The notes beneath the pieces were generated by a model that made no database searches, was not told the origin of the DNA, and worked only from the letters and a program-made list of their open reading frames with translations. The position numbers and the translations under genes are program-made. Positions 1-11,199 of a stretch of 64,000 bases of DNA are shown here, piece by piece. How positions within the stretch are numbered: position 1 is the stretch's first letter; each line of letters opens with the position of its first letter. Source of the DNA: Zygnema cylindricum (lineage: Eukaryota; Streptophyta; Zygnematophyceae; Zygnematales; Zygnemataceae); NCBI GenBank assembly GCA_037447655.1, contig JBBHKE010001271.1, positions 1 through 64,000 of the forward strand, in the 5' to 3' direction.

Positions 1-83
1 AGAGATAGACTGCCTCGACTTCTATATTTCTTTTCAGACCTAGAAAATACTAATAATACCATTAGTTTCCACACAATCATATT
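1..83 (-). repeat. 3'-tail fragment of a copia LTR (minus orientation)
   Basis: The segment matches the U3 start of the family A LTRs read on the minus strand: a run like 'gcctcg.cttct', then 'gacctagaaaatact', ending in a terminal '..tttccaca'. The rest of the LTR lies left of the window. The ending matches the 'atttctaca' boundary seen in the other minus-strand LTRs. Confidence 0.7.
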
Positions 84-281
84 ATTGAACCGTACTGAAA
101 AGTACTAAAACCGGTGTACCTTTTGTATGACCACTCTACGACAAAGCCATTACGTGGACCCATGCCCCTTTTTTACTCGTCCATAGGTTCCTCGGAATTC
201 CCGCGACCAAATGTCATCTCTCCACGTGGCTCCACGTCATGCCATGTCAACGTACAACAGAATGTAGTTTCTACACCCATT
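84..281 (-). repeat. Internal fragment of a family B-type LTR
   Basis: The stretch containing 'ccggtgtacctttt', 'ctacgacaaagcc' and 'ttcctcggaattcccgcgacc' matches the middle of the B1 LTR around 14860-14985. Neither LTR end is present. It adjoins the truncated pol of element E directly, so E has lost its 3' LTR and the last part of RNase H through a rearrangement here. Confidence 0.6.
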
Positions 282-1987
282 TCCAACGTACAACACATAC
301 TCTGAAGTACACCTCCTCATCGGAGCATCCCCATAACTGGCATCACTCCAAGTGGTGATGTCAGTATTATCCCCTCCCAAATGCAACCATAGATCTCTTT
401 TTCCTATGATGTACCGCATTACCCTCTTGGCTGCTTCCTAGTCTTTCTTCTTAGGATCATTCAAGCTTCTACTTAAAACTCCTACAACTGGTGCTATGTC
501 AGGATGGGTATAATTCATAAAATATATCAAACTGCCAACAACATGTCTGTACGGAAAAGTATGCATAAACTTTCTATCCTCCAGTCCTAACTCCTCATCC
601 AAAACCACAACTTCCCCTTCTATACTCCCCTCGTTTCCCTTCTTTAAATCCATTAGAGTAGTACAACTATTTGTTTTATCCATTTGAAATTTTTCGAGCA
701 TGTTTCCGATTGCTTCCTTTTGAGTTAATCTAATGACTTTCTTTCCTCTATCCCTCTCCATTTGAATTCCGAGAATATATTTTGCTTCTCCAAAATCTTT
801 CATTTCAAATATACTCTTTGAATCTTTTTTTAACCTATTGATTTTTTCGATTAATTTACTCAAGACAAGCAAATCATCAACATAGATGGCAATGAAAATT
901 ATACCTTTCTTGTCCTCAAATAGATAAACTAGAATGATATGAACTGATTCGGATGTATCCCAAACCTTTCAAAAACTCGTCTAGTTTCTTGTTCCATTGG
1001 CGTGGTGCCTACTTAAGTCCATAATGGGACTTTATCAACCTACACACCTTGCTTTATATTCCCTTCTTTACAAAGCCTTCGGGTTGTCGCATGAATATTT
1101 TTTTCTCCAATTCTTCGTGTAAGAAAGCAATTTTGATATCCATCTAGTGTACCTACATGTCTTCCGCCCCCGCCAAACAAAGTAGAATCTGGACAGAGGG
1201 AATCTGACAACCGGAGCAAAGGTCTCCTCATAATTAATCCCTTCCATTTGTGTGAATTCTTTTGCCACTACTCTAGCCTTGTATCGCTTGATAGTGTTAT
1301 CCAGGTTGAGTTTCAACTTATTACCCACTTGCATCCAATTGGCTTTTTGTCCGGAGGACAGTCCACCAACTCCCATGTGTTTGCTTCCATGACGGAAGCC
1401 ATTTCCTCATTAACAGCTGTCACCCATCTACTCCGTTATGGACTATTAATTGCCTCCCAATATGTTTCGGTTTCACTCAAATGGGACAGCTTCGTTACTT
1501 TGTTATTTACTTGTTTTTTTTGCAGCCTCATGCACTTCTCCTTCCTCCTTCAAATTCAGATGCCAAAATGGAAGCCAATCTTAGATTATTTCGAATGACT
1601 TCAATTTCTCCTCTATCTGTGACATCCATCTTCGGTCTTTCTCCCCTATCCATGGAGTCCATTTCCAGTCTTTCCTCATCCTCTTTCTTTGTTTGAGCCT
1701 GAAACTGTTGCTCCAACAAACAGTCACTCTCGGCCAGTTTTTCTTCTTCATCCGCAACAGCTAGCTAAGCCAAAGTTTGGTTAGAAGAATCTTAATCTAC
1801 CTCACTTTCCGATTCAATTTTGATTCTGACCGGTTTGGTGTATTTGAATAGATCCACTGACTTTCCTTCATCCATAACTGCCAAGTGTTTTACTAGAATG
1901 ATATCCTCTTTCCCCAGATCATAGACTCTATATCCCTTTACATTTTCATCATTTCGAAGTAAGTACCCCAGCTTTCCCCTTGCATCT
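282..1987 (-). pseudogene. copia pol remnant: reverse transcriptase and N-part of RNase H (element E)
   Basis: Minus-strand fragments match copia polyprotein. Around 1260-1376 lies the RT N-terminus (KLNLDNTIKRYKARVVAKEF). Around 440-870 lies the RT C-terminal connection (YILGIQMERDRG..., LTQKEAIGNMLEKFQMDK). Around 282-419 lies the start of RNase H (WSDASYGDAPMRRCTS, YVLYVG). The first catalytic Asp of RNase H (in WSDAS) is present. The other acidic residues are lost because the homology ends at 282. At 1792-2007 the post-integrase linker (GYRVYDLGKEDIILVKHL) is visible. Frameshifts and stops separate the pieces, and the YVDD box falls in a frame break near 870-900. Not functional. Confidence 0.85.
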
Positions 1988-3039
1988 TGCAACTCTGAGA
2001 CCTCCATTGGCCCTCAGAGTAAGCTGCTCACACGAAGCCTCTAAGATAACCATGACCCCTTTGTGTTTCAGCAAAAATAGCTGCCACCCTGGCAGACAAA
2101 AAATCTGAATACCTCCAACCCTATGAAGGCAAGACTCCCCTGAGTCGATAGCAAAAAGAATATCTGAATTTGCTCCCCTAAGCAGTAAGTTATAGAGGGT
2201 CAAAGTTGACCTTTTGTACAGAGGCTCTCTGAGAGAGAGGGTCCTATCTACCAAATTTTCATAAATCCTATCTCTCTCTAAAACTCTATCTATTGAAGTA
2301 CGACACCAATCAAAATACTGTGTCGTACAGAAAGGTACAGGTGCCGGTGTACTTTCTATACTGCCATTGTACGACATGGCCAACCAGTCGACACATGTCA
2401 TATCTGGATTCGTTCTTGTAATCATTGGAGATGCCAAAATCCAATGTGATCATGCCACGTGTCAATCGATGTGGCGGTGATCGAAAGCCGCCAAAATCGT
2501 ATTCCGCGATCTCGGCATCATTCGCGGTCGTCCGATCAAAACCGGGTTCTAATCGTAGCCGTCATAAATCGTTGGGCGATATTTGTTTCGTTGTCGAAAC
2601 AAAATGCGCGGTATTCATTTCGGAACCATACCGTACTCCGTACTTTACAAACTTGTATCCATGCGCGACGTCTATATTTTCAGTTAAATGAATAAGTTCA
2701 CGCTTAACAATTTATATATATGTCAAACCCTATATGTCTCAGCACCAATCCTAGAGTATAGGATAAAGCTACTGTATATTCAGACTTGACGGACGGTAAG
2801 TACCAAGATCAAATCCTGGGTCCGTCAAGTATATTTTGGTAAATCCACCAAAATCTACCACCTGTCTCTTTATCTCTTAAGCAACATAGGCAGCCATGGC
2901 TCTAGCTTCCTCTTCAACTTTTAGTGACTGCGATAAGTGTGGGAGCTGAAGAGAGGAGTTAGAAGCAGAATGCCTCGGCTTCTTTTATGCTTTTCATTTT
3001 AGACCTTGAAAATACTAAAAATAACCATTAATTTCTACA
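1988..3039 (-). mobile_element. Solo copia LTR inserted in pol of element E, with target-site duplication
   Basis: It starts TGCAACTCTGAG and ends ...ATTTCTACA on the plus strand, the same ends as the other minus-strand family LTRs, and is about 1.05 kb long. The flanking pentamers are CATCT (1983-1987) and CATTT (3040-3044), a 5-bp duplication with one change. The pol reading frame resumes on the far side at the matching residue of the integrase-RT linker. No internal region remains, so this is an LTR-LTR recombination product. It carries a 10-bp perfect stem at 2785-2794/2820-2829. Confidence 0.85.
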
Positions 3040-5275
3040 CATTTAACTTCCAATCAGATTTTTCTGAGTTTAGGCTAAAAACTTGACTTCCGAACACCTT
3101 TAAGTGAGAGATATCTAGCTTTCTTCCAATCCATCTTTCAAAGGGGGTTTGAACTTTCACCGCCGAGGTAAGGACTCTATTCTTAAGATAATTAGCAAAA
3201 TTCATAGCTTCTGCCCAAAAGCGTTTTCTTATCTTTTTGTCCGATAGCATACTCCGGGCACTATCACTTAGTGTCCTATTTAGTCTTTCGGCTACACCGT
3301 TTTGTTCTAGATTCTTTGGAAGAATCTTTTGGTGTTCAACCCCTTCCTCTTTCAAATAATTCTCAAATTGATTAGAGGTGTATTCCCCCCCAATATCACT
3401 CCTCACTCTCTTTATAGGTGTCTCATGGAGCTTCTCACTCCATAATTTATACTCTTTGATGTAAGCCGGTGCCTCAGATTTATCCTTCAAGAAGTAGACT
3501 CTAAAGTATCTAGACCAATCATTGGTAATGGTAAGCATAAACCTTTTTCCTCTGACCGACGGTACTTTGGCTGGTCCCCATATGTCAGTGTGAACTAGAT
3601 CCAAAACTTTTTCACCTTTATAGGTAGCAGTCTTTGGGAAAGGTATTCTATGGGCCTTACCTTGAGCACATCCACTATAATCATCCAAGATCTCATCATC
3701 CCCAAAATGAATTCACTCAACTACTCCTATTTTCTTCATTTATTTCAGTCTATCTAGATGTACATGCCCCAATCTCTTATACGAAATTATCAAGTCACTT
3801 ACATCGGCATAGTAAACTCTCGTATTTCCATTACTCAAATTTAGCCTAAACATTCTTTGACTACCCTTTTCAGCTGTGAATTATACCTTATCCTCATAAC
3901 TAGCAACAAAGACTCATTTCTTAGTACAAGTCTCAAAACCCCTATCATCTAAGACCGACGTAGAGATAAGGTTTTTGTTCAACTCTGGAATTAAAAGTAC
4001 ATCCGAGAATGTAACTATGGATGTCTTACCTTCAACTAAGACTCTCAGATCCACAGATCCCACTAAACTAGTGGTCACTATTCTCCCATCCCCACACTCT
4101 ATCTCTACCATAGGAATCTTCCTCATTTTAGTAAACATATGCTTCTCTTTACACATATGCATAGAGGCTCCGAGTCAATGATCCAACCTTCTTCGCGTTT
4201 TTCTTTCACTTCACCTAAAGCACACTTTTGCTTCCTCGAAATCTCCGGCTCGGTTTCTACCTCCAACTCCTCGTTGAGGAGAAGCTCCCCATCATCGTCA
4301 TCGGAGTCTCCACCTGTTACTTGTATTGCCACGAGCGCCTTCTTCTTCCCTCCGACTGAACCACCATTATTTCCCTCCTTAATCCTTAACTACGTCAATC
4401 AAGTACACGTGGCGATATAATGCCCTAGCTTCTTACAAAAATGACAAGGCCCCTTTGGGGGCCTAGGTCCAAAAACATTATGTTGATTCCCTCTCCCTCC
4501 TCCTCCAAAGTTTCCGTAAGGTTTCTTTGGATTTTCATCCCTCCAATAAGTTCCAGTGGCCAAGGCTTGGCCACTCTTTCCTCCTCTCCACATCTCAATA
4601 GTACTTTCCCGAACCAAGATCATTTCAACGACGGAGGTCCAAATCCATTGATGATCCCGCAAGTCCTCAACCGTGCTAACGATGTTTTCATACTCATCTG
4701 GCAGTTTCACTAACAAAGTGTTCACCTTCTCTTTCTCGCTCTCCCTTTTTCCAGCACTCTCCCACTTCATAAACAATCCAGACAGGTCATTGCAAAAATC
4801 AAGCATCTTTCCTCTTTGTAAACGTCTGCTTGCACTTTCTGGTCTGCTAACTTTTGTTGGTGAATCGTACCACTTTTGTAAATATTTACAAGAGCCTTCT
4901 ACAACTCGGTCGCCTTATCCACATGGAGGTAAGGTGTAGCAACTGATTGAGTTAGACGTCCGAGAATGAAGTGAGTTGCCACTGTGTTGTTGAAGTCCCA
5001 GATCTTTGTGTCATTTGCCTCAGTTTTTTAAACTGAACAGCCGATGCTGGTACAGACCTAGTGGCTATGAGTGTGAGTTTCTCCTCCACTTTCTCCTTTC
5101 CTTTTTCCACAACGATACTTTCTCCCTTTGTGTCTGCCTCCTCTTCCTCCAAAGATCCTCTTGTGAATCGAGTTCCACTAAACCTAGGTGGAACTCCTAA
5201 CCTTGTTGTTGACCGCCGCACACGACCGCTCAAAATGTCCCATTGTCTTTTCTCAAAAAGTGAACCTCTCATCAT
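3040..5275 (-). pseudogene. copia gag-protease-integrase remnant (element E)
   Basis: Reading down from 5275, the Gag start resembles that of A1 (MMRGSLFEKRQWDILSGRVR). Next come the Gag body (4399-4806: MLDFCNDLSGLFMKWESAGK, then KLPDEYENIV) and a CCHC zinc knuckle (CHFCKKLGHYIATC). A degraded protease region follows (IIDSEPLCICVK, where family members have DSGASMHMC), so the active-site DSG is damaged. The protease core (3914-4162) ends in VLLIPELNKNLISTSVLDD. Integrase (3045-3688) has the HTDIWGP and RSDIGGEYTSNQF acidic motifs and NGVAERLNRT. Several frameshifts make it a pseudogene. Confidence 0.85.
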
Positions 5276-5323
5276 GGTTTCCTAGTATATAAACCCTGTC
5301 CCATTGAAAATGGGCAACCTAGA

Positions 5324-5339
5324 GGGTGGACCCATAACT
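5324..5339 (-). promoter_or_regulatory. Primer binding site, tRNA-iMet internal fragment (element E)
   Basis: GGTGGACCCATAACT abuts the LTR end. On the minus strand it is complementary to the anticodon-loop region of initiator methionine tRNA (GGTGGGCCCATAACC in plants, from memory), with two mismatches by eye. See the better copy at 21335-21350. Confidence 0.65.
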
Positions 5340-5859
5340 TGTAATTATGTGACCTCCATTTGCCTACATAATTTCTAGCCTATATAAAGGATCAAGGATA
5401 ATATTTGCACCTATGACTTTAACACAAAATATCAAGCACACATTCAACAAAAAGTTTTGACTAGCTTCACCCGTCTAAAGCCTCGAATCCCTTGAGTCAA
5501 AGGCAAAAAGAATTTCAACATTTGCTCGATTGAGATGTAAGTTATGGCTGGCCAAAGATGGCCTATAAATACAAAAGCCATCACAAAGAGAGAGGCGGCT
5601 ACCTCTAAAATTCCTAAGTCATAAACCCCTCTCGAAACCCCCTTCTACTGAAGTACAACACAAATCACAGGATTGTGCAGTACACAAAAGTATTGGTGCC
5701 AGAGTACATTGTGTACAACCATTGTACGACATGGCCACAAAGGTGACGCTTGTCAAATCCGGACTCGTTGAGATGCATCCCGGAGATTCCGAAACTCAAT
5801 GAGATGCTGCCACGTGTCATCCGATGTGATAGTGACCGCAAACCGCCAAAGCGACCATT
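5340..5859 (-). repeat. 5' LTR of element E, inner part (interrupted)
   Basis: It starts TGTAATTATGTGACCTCC next to the primer site. It has the terminal hairpin AATTATGT (5343-5350) / ACATAATT (5366-5373). It is interrupted at 5859 by a solo LTR and continues at 7073. Confidence 0.75.
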
Positions 5860-7072
5860 TGAAACTCTGAGACCTCCATTGGCCCTCAGAGTATGCAGAT
5901 CCAAAAGAAGCTAATCTAGATAGTGCCGAATCCAAGTTAATATAAACCCAAGTGACTGACCCCTTGACAGTCAGAACCCCAATATAGATTCACCCCTGTG
6001 AAATAACACTTTCTGTGTGCTCAGTTCCACCACAGAATGCAAAGTTAGAATATGAGATTTGGACACATTCACCCACTTTGAATTTCCCTTATAAATACAG
6101 CCACCCTGGCAGATAAAAACTCTGACCGACTACACCCCTGTGTAGCCTGGACTCCCCTGAGTGCGCAGCAAAAAGAATCACTGAAAATGGTCAAGTAAAT
6201 TGATAGTTATGGCTGGCCAAAGTTTGCCATTTGTACAGGGTGCTCTCTGGGAGAGGCAGCTGCCTACCCAAAATTTTCTAAGTCCTAAACCCTCTCTAAA
6301 ACTCTATCTACTGAAGTACGGCACCAATCAAATTACTGTGTCGTACAGAAAAGTACAGGTGCCGGTGTACTTTCTGTACGGCCATTGTACGACATGGCCA
6401 AAATGTCGACACGTGTCAAATCAGGATTAGTTCCTGTAATCTCCGAAATTCCCGTAGTCCAATGTTATCACGCCACGTGTCACCTGACGTGACAAAGACC
6501 GTAAAACACCAAAAGTACCTTTTCCGTGATCGCGGCGCTTATCGTAGCAGTCCGATCAAAACCGGCTATAATCCTAGCCGCTGAAATTCGACGCGCGGTA
6601 TTTGTTTCGCTGTCGAAACAAATGCGCGGTATTTGTTTCGCTATCGAAACAAATGCGCGGTATCCGTTCTGCCCCCCATTCCGTACTCCGTACTAAATTA
6701 AACTGTTTCTATGTACTAAGTATCTATTTAGCCGTTAAACGGATTAATCTACATTTAACGATTTATATATTTGTCAAACCCTATATATCGTAATATCTGT
6801 TCTAGACATAACGGCTAGAGCTAACGGCTACTGGATGTTTGACGGACGGTATGTACCAGGATCAATTCCTGGGTCTGTCAAATATATTTTTGGTAAACAT
6901 GCCTATTATCTATTCCTGTCTCTCTGGAAAGCTTAGGCAGCCATGGCTCTAGCTCCCTCTCCAGCCTTCAGTGACTACGACAAGTGTGGGGGCTTGGAGA
7001 AGAGAGTCAGAGGCAGACTGCCTCTACTCTTTTCTATCTAACAAAGACCTAGAAAATACCCAAATATCAACA
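5860..7072 (-). mobile_element. Solo copia LTR 'D1' with perfect CCATT duplication
   Basis: It begins TGAAACTCTGAG and ends ...ATATCAACA, about 1.2 kb. It is flanked by CCATT at 5855-5859 and CCATT at 7073-7077. It sits inside the 5' LTR of element E. It belongs to a longer LTR subfamily (D) that shares the 3' hairpins: ACTCTGAG/CTCAGAGT at 5864-5871/5885-5892 and CTACAC/GTGTAG at 6130-6135/6140-6145 with loop CCCT. It also shares the U3 stem TTTGACGGAC/GTCTGTCAAA at 6838-6847/6873-6882. A short tandem duplication of an 'aatgcgcggtatttgtttcgct' type segment lies at about 6590-6660. Confidence 0.88.
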
Positions 7073-7573
7073 CCATTCTGTGATGTCGGCTTGCTCCATG
7101 GACGTCCGATCAAATATCGACTTTTGATAAAAGCCGTTGAAACAAATGTCCGTATCATTTGTTTCGTCGGGTACATTCCGTACAACTGAATCTATATTCC
7201 TACCCTCGTTTCCCTAGGTAAATGAAATCGCCTACGTGTACATATTGAAATACATATCACACCCCATATATCCCAGCACTGGTCTTAGACTCTACGAAAA
7301 AGCTATCGGCTACCGACTATTTTGACGGACGGTAGGTACCAGGATCAAATCCTGGTTCCGGTAGCCACCTTTTGGTAAGGGGAACTGTTTTTGCTGTCTG
7401 TCTCCTAGACATCACAAGCAGCCATGGCTCTGGCTCTTTCTCGAGTCTTCTTGACTGCGGCAAGTGTGGGGACTTGGATAGTGGGGCAAGAGGCAAGCTG
7501 CCCTAGCTGTGTTCCTTTTCTTTTCCTTTTATTTTTATCTAAGATAGACCTTTTAAAATACATTATTTTAACA
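7073..7573 (-). repeat. 5' LTR of element E, outer part
   Basis: It continues the LTR interrupted at 5859 and ends ...TTTTAACA. It includes the strong stem-loop GGTACCAGGAT-CAA-ATCCTGGTTCC at about 7337-7361 (one mismatch), the core of the structure conserved near the 5' end of all these LTRs. Confidence 0.7.
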
Positions 7574-10500
7574 GTTATGTTCTTCCCATTGTGACTTGTT
7601 TCGCGCGAATGCGGTCGGCCCGAGTTCTTACCTCCATTGGTATTGCGAAGTAGGGGTGTTTGGAGTGAAGGAGAGGCAGGGTGAACAAGGTGAGAGATGC
7701 GCGAATTGCAATGGCTCCTTAGCAATTTTTTCATTTTGTTGTGGAATGGCGTTGCAACCTTAAGCCCTGTTTAAGAAAAAAATCGTACAATATGGAAAAG
7801 GACAAAAAGAAACAACCATTTATCTTTTTTTCTTCGTCAAAAACTTTTGAAAACTTTTGACACGTGCGAATATATTTTTATATTTGTGGAAACGATGTTG
7901 CTTTATTTAAAACACATCGCCACATCCCCGATGTGTTTTAAGATAATTTTGTAGATGACGTGACTTTGGTTTAAAGACATAAGAGGACATCTTTTCGCAC
8001 ATCGTAAAATCGAAGATGACGCAAATTGTATTTTGCATTTTTGGGAATTCTGTGTACGATTGTAACTTTAGCATTACGACGCAAAAATACCCTATTGAGC
8101 CACATGGGACAACACCCTTTGACCCTTATCTCAAACCCTCCCCTTTATCAACCACCATTTGCAATTTAATCAACCCCTCCCCTATTCCATCCACCTTTGA
8201 TTCCCCCCACCTTTGGCAATTCTTTAACCCGATAGCACTGGCGTCCCCTGAAATGTAACAATTCCCTCTTCTACCATTGCTTCCACCCCTTAACCTTTGA
8301 TCTTTCTTGTTTCTTTTATACTAGTAGACTAATTCGCAAATGCTATTTTGTTATAGGCGTTAATCATGACACGTCAAAGTGTGTCCAAATAACATTTTTA
8401 CTCCTTATACTTCACAAAATTGGTATATTACACTCAATCCCCTTATTCATCCTCTCCGAACTATTGGTGTTTTGTTCACAATATAATCGTTTTGGGGTGC
8501 AACCGCTTAGGTTACCTTGGACCGTGACCCTTCTCATATATTTAGTATCGCCTATGATAAGATGATCAAGTTGCATTTAGCTACCAACTCGCCCTTTTGA
8601 CAAACGACTTCATCAATAAGGCTACATGACGCCTCTTTTCGTCTTCCTCCTTCCTCTCCTTAGTTATACCACTGTTACACGTGAGACACGATTGAAGTGT
8701 CAACATTTTTCACGTTATGATTTGGAAATTCTTCAACAATAGTATATGAATAAAGTACTTGTTAAATCTACGCCCCGTCTTAGACATCAAACTCCCCTTT
8801 GTCGATGTACGCCGACTTAGTGTAGGGTTGTGGCGAACAATCTCGTCTTATTTGAACACTTCTATCTTTCACGCCATCACCAACTACAAGGGCAACAATT
8901 TATGCCCTGCACTTATTACAACTTCTCAAACCAAAGGAAGTTGTGATTATGATTTGAATATCATAACCCTTTTAAACCTTCCATTTTGATTGAGGGACTT
9001 TGCTAACATTTTAGTTCACCCAATCCATTTCTCACACTTGTAGGACCATAAATAATGATGTGTGAACGTTTATGATATATTTCTCCATCAAAAGTCCAGT
9101 ACAAAATTTTTAATTGTTATTTAACATGTCTCTTAAAATGGTTGGTGTGGAGGCTTTAAGTCGGTTATCTATGATTCAGGTACAATTCTTAACTTCCCAT
9201 TAGCTTTGGTTGTCTTCAAAATTGATATTTTTAATGTTTGTAAGGGTGGTGATTCTAATTTTATAGTTCATGCGCTTCGAGATACCTTATCTTGAGTCAC
9301 GATGAATCGAAATTCATAAGCATTTCCGAAATTCAATAATCTGCTTTTTATGAGGATGTCGCGATGTTAAGTACCCCCGTTGAAACCCCTTACTTCATCA
9401 AAGATGCTTTGCTCGTGACCTAACTCACAATGAGGACCCTTTGAGACTTTTTTTATTATAAGTACCATTTCATATCTTAAATTGTTGTTTTACGCAACAC
9501 CCAATTTACGTAACATGTATTACCCAACTCTCTTTTTATGTCCCCTTTTCAAATTATTATAATCCTCTCTCTACATATGTACATTAGCTTATCGACAAAA
9601 ATATTTTTTTCCTCAAAAAAATTATTACAGTATACAAGCTACCAAACTTTCTTTTTTGGGTTTTCGATTTGAGTCATGCGTCCACTATATCACGGACAAA
9701 TTACGTAGGGAGTTGGCCTCTTGTTGCATATCCACTTTACTTATTTTGATGTAAGACACCCCTATTTTGGCCCTTGTATTCTTGATAGTTAACGTATGTT
9801 TCTTCTACTTCGACAATTTTTTTTTTTTGCTCATTTGCTTTTCCAAGTAACGCAAAGTATGAAGTTCCTTTGCTTTATAACCATATCTCTAGAAGGTCGT
9901 CATGTGTGCAACAACTAGTCATTGAGGAGTCTAGCGCCATTAATTAAAACTTCCATCTTGAGGCGCTCCTCACAACAAAAGTAAGTGATTGACTACCCTC
10001 TTGTTTGAGGTCAAAATTGTAGCTTTTCTTATCGTTAGAACATTTTTTTCTCCACTCCACTTGTCTCCTCCACAATACTTCGTTTTGGATTTCGAGACGC
10101 CTCGGCTTGCCGCGTTCTTCGCTCATTAGCAAGCTTAGTTGCACTTCAACCTATATATGAGCAATACGTCCATTTGGATCATTTCTCTTAAAATGGGAGC
10201 AAACAATGTGTTATCAATCTTCAAGAGGAGAGTTCACAGCCGGTACCGGTGGGAACGAGGAGACTCGAGAGGCTCGAGGGGAGTAAAGCCGCCCGTAGGA
10301 TAACCCCACGGAGACTCCCCAGAGGCCGGTTCGTCACTTTTCGAATTGGCTCGCGAATACGCCACTGGGCCAGGTATACCTGTCTTAGTTAGCGAAATAC
10401 GACGTTTTGGTGAAGGACGAAACTGGATAAATAGGTGCTTTCCCGGAGGACGATGTCAAATCGCAATTTAAAACAAAAACAATAAAAAAAAAACTCACAA

Positions 10501-11180
10501 AGGCTCCCCCAAAAAAAACAAAATGAAAAAACAAATTTGCTTCCATTACGCCTATACCACTACGGAACAAACAACAGTACAAGGTACGGCTCGACAAATT
10601 AGGCAGCCAGGCAGGCGTCGATTTGCTCCGTCTGCGCGCACAATGGCAAACAAACGGTACTCTAGCACGAAATGGCTAGAATAGGGGAGAGTGACGGGAT
10701 ATCCTCCGGCCAAAGATTTTTTGATGGATTCGATTTTGGTGGAGCTGTCCACTGTGGCAATCAACTTTATTGTTTTCAGATGTAGCGGTTGTGTACGGCG
10801 TGTATCCTGCCGTCGTCTTTTTCTAAGAAGTTGAAAGAAGGTGGTCATTTATTGGCTGGATGATGCGATTGCTTCACGGATTCTGAAACTAAAAACGTCA
10901 AACAGTTAATGTATTTTATTACTTTCCTGTATTTTCCTGAAACTCTAGAGAATTTTGACAAATTCGCAATAAAATTGTTTTCAAAAAAACAAAGAGAAAT
11001 CATGACGGAATGGTTCGAGAATGGTTTCCAATAAACTAACACGGTGAATCGAATTATTTGTGGAAATAATTAAACAGTGTTGTCAATTCTTTTTTGAGTT
11101 TACGGGCTAACGCCAACTACATGTTAACGATAATTTACACATCCAACACTAATTTTGTCATGTCGTATTGTGTCGGTATT
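7574..11180. other. Unassigned AT-rich sequence, no recognisable gene
   Basis: The longest open frames are about 60-110 codons and match no family I recognise. There are poly-T/poly-A runs (about 9820, 10480, 10510) and a locally GC-richer patch at about 10220-10450. None of the copia LTR landmarks are seen. It may be host intergenic DNA or very old repeats. A short minus-strand basic ORF at 9944-10144 and one at 10552-10848 are noted only as open frames. Confidence 0.5.
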
Positions 11181-11199
11181 TTATTTGAAGTCGTTTGTA

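Larger units (their letters stand above)
282..7573 (-). mobile_element. Decayed Ty1/copia element 'E' with two nested solo LTRs
   Basis: Read on the minus strand the order is 5' LTR (7573-7073 plus 5859-5340), a tRNA-iMet internal-fragment primer site (5339-5324), gag, protease, integrase, RT and part of RNase H, ending at 282. The 3' LTR is missing. Two solo LTRs interrupt it, at 1988-3039 in pol and at 5860-7072 in the 5' LTR, each flanked by a 5-bp duplication. The reading frame is broken many times. It is the oldest copia layer on the left side of the window. Confidence 0.8.

Noticed and set aside
10552-10848. 98-codon minus-strand ORF as a possible small host gene
   Set aside because: No recognisable domain, no second line of support, and the opposite strand is about equally open.
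7574-11180. Bacterial, organellar or viral origin of part of the window
   Set aside because: No ribosome-binding sites, operons, rRNA/tRNA or long intact frames. All recognisable content is nuclear retroelements.
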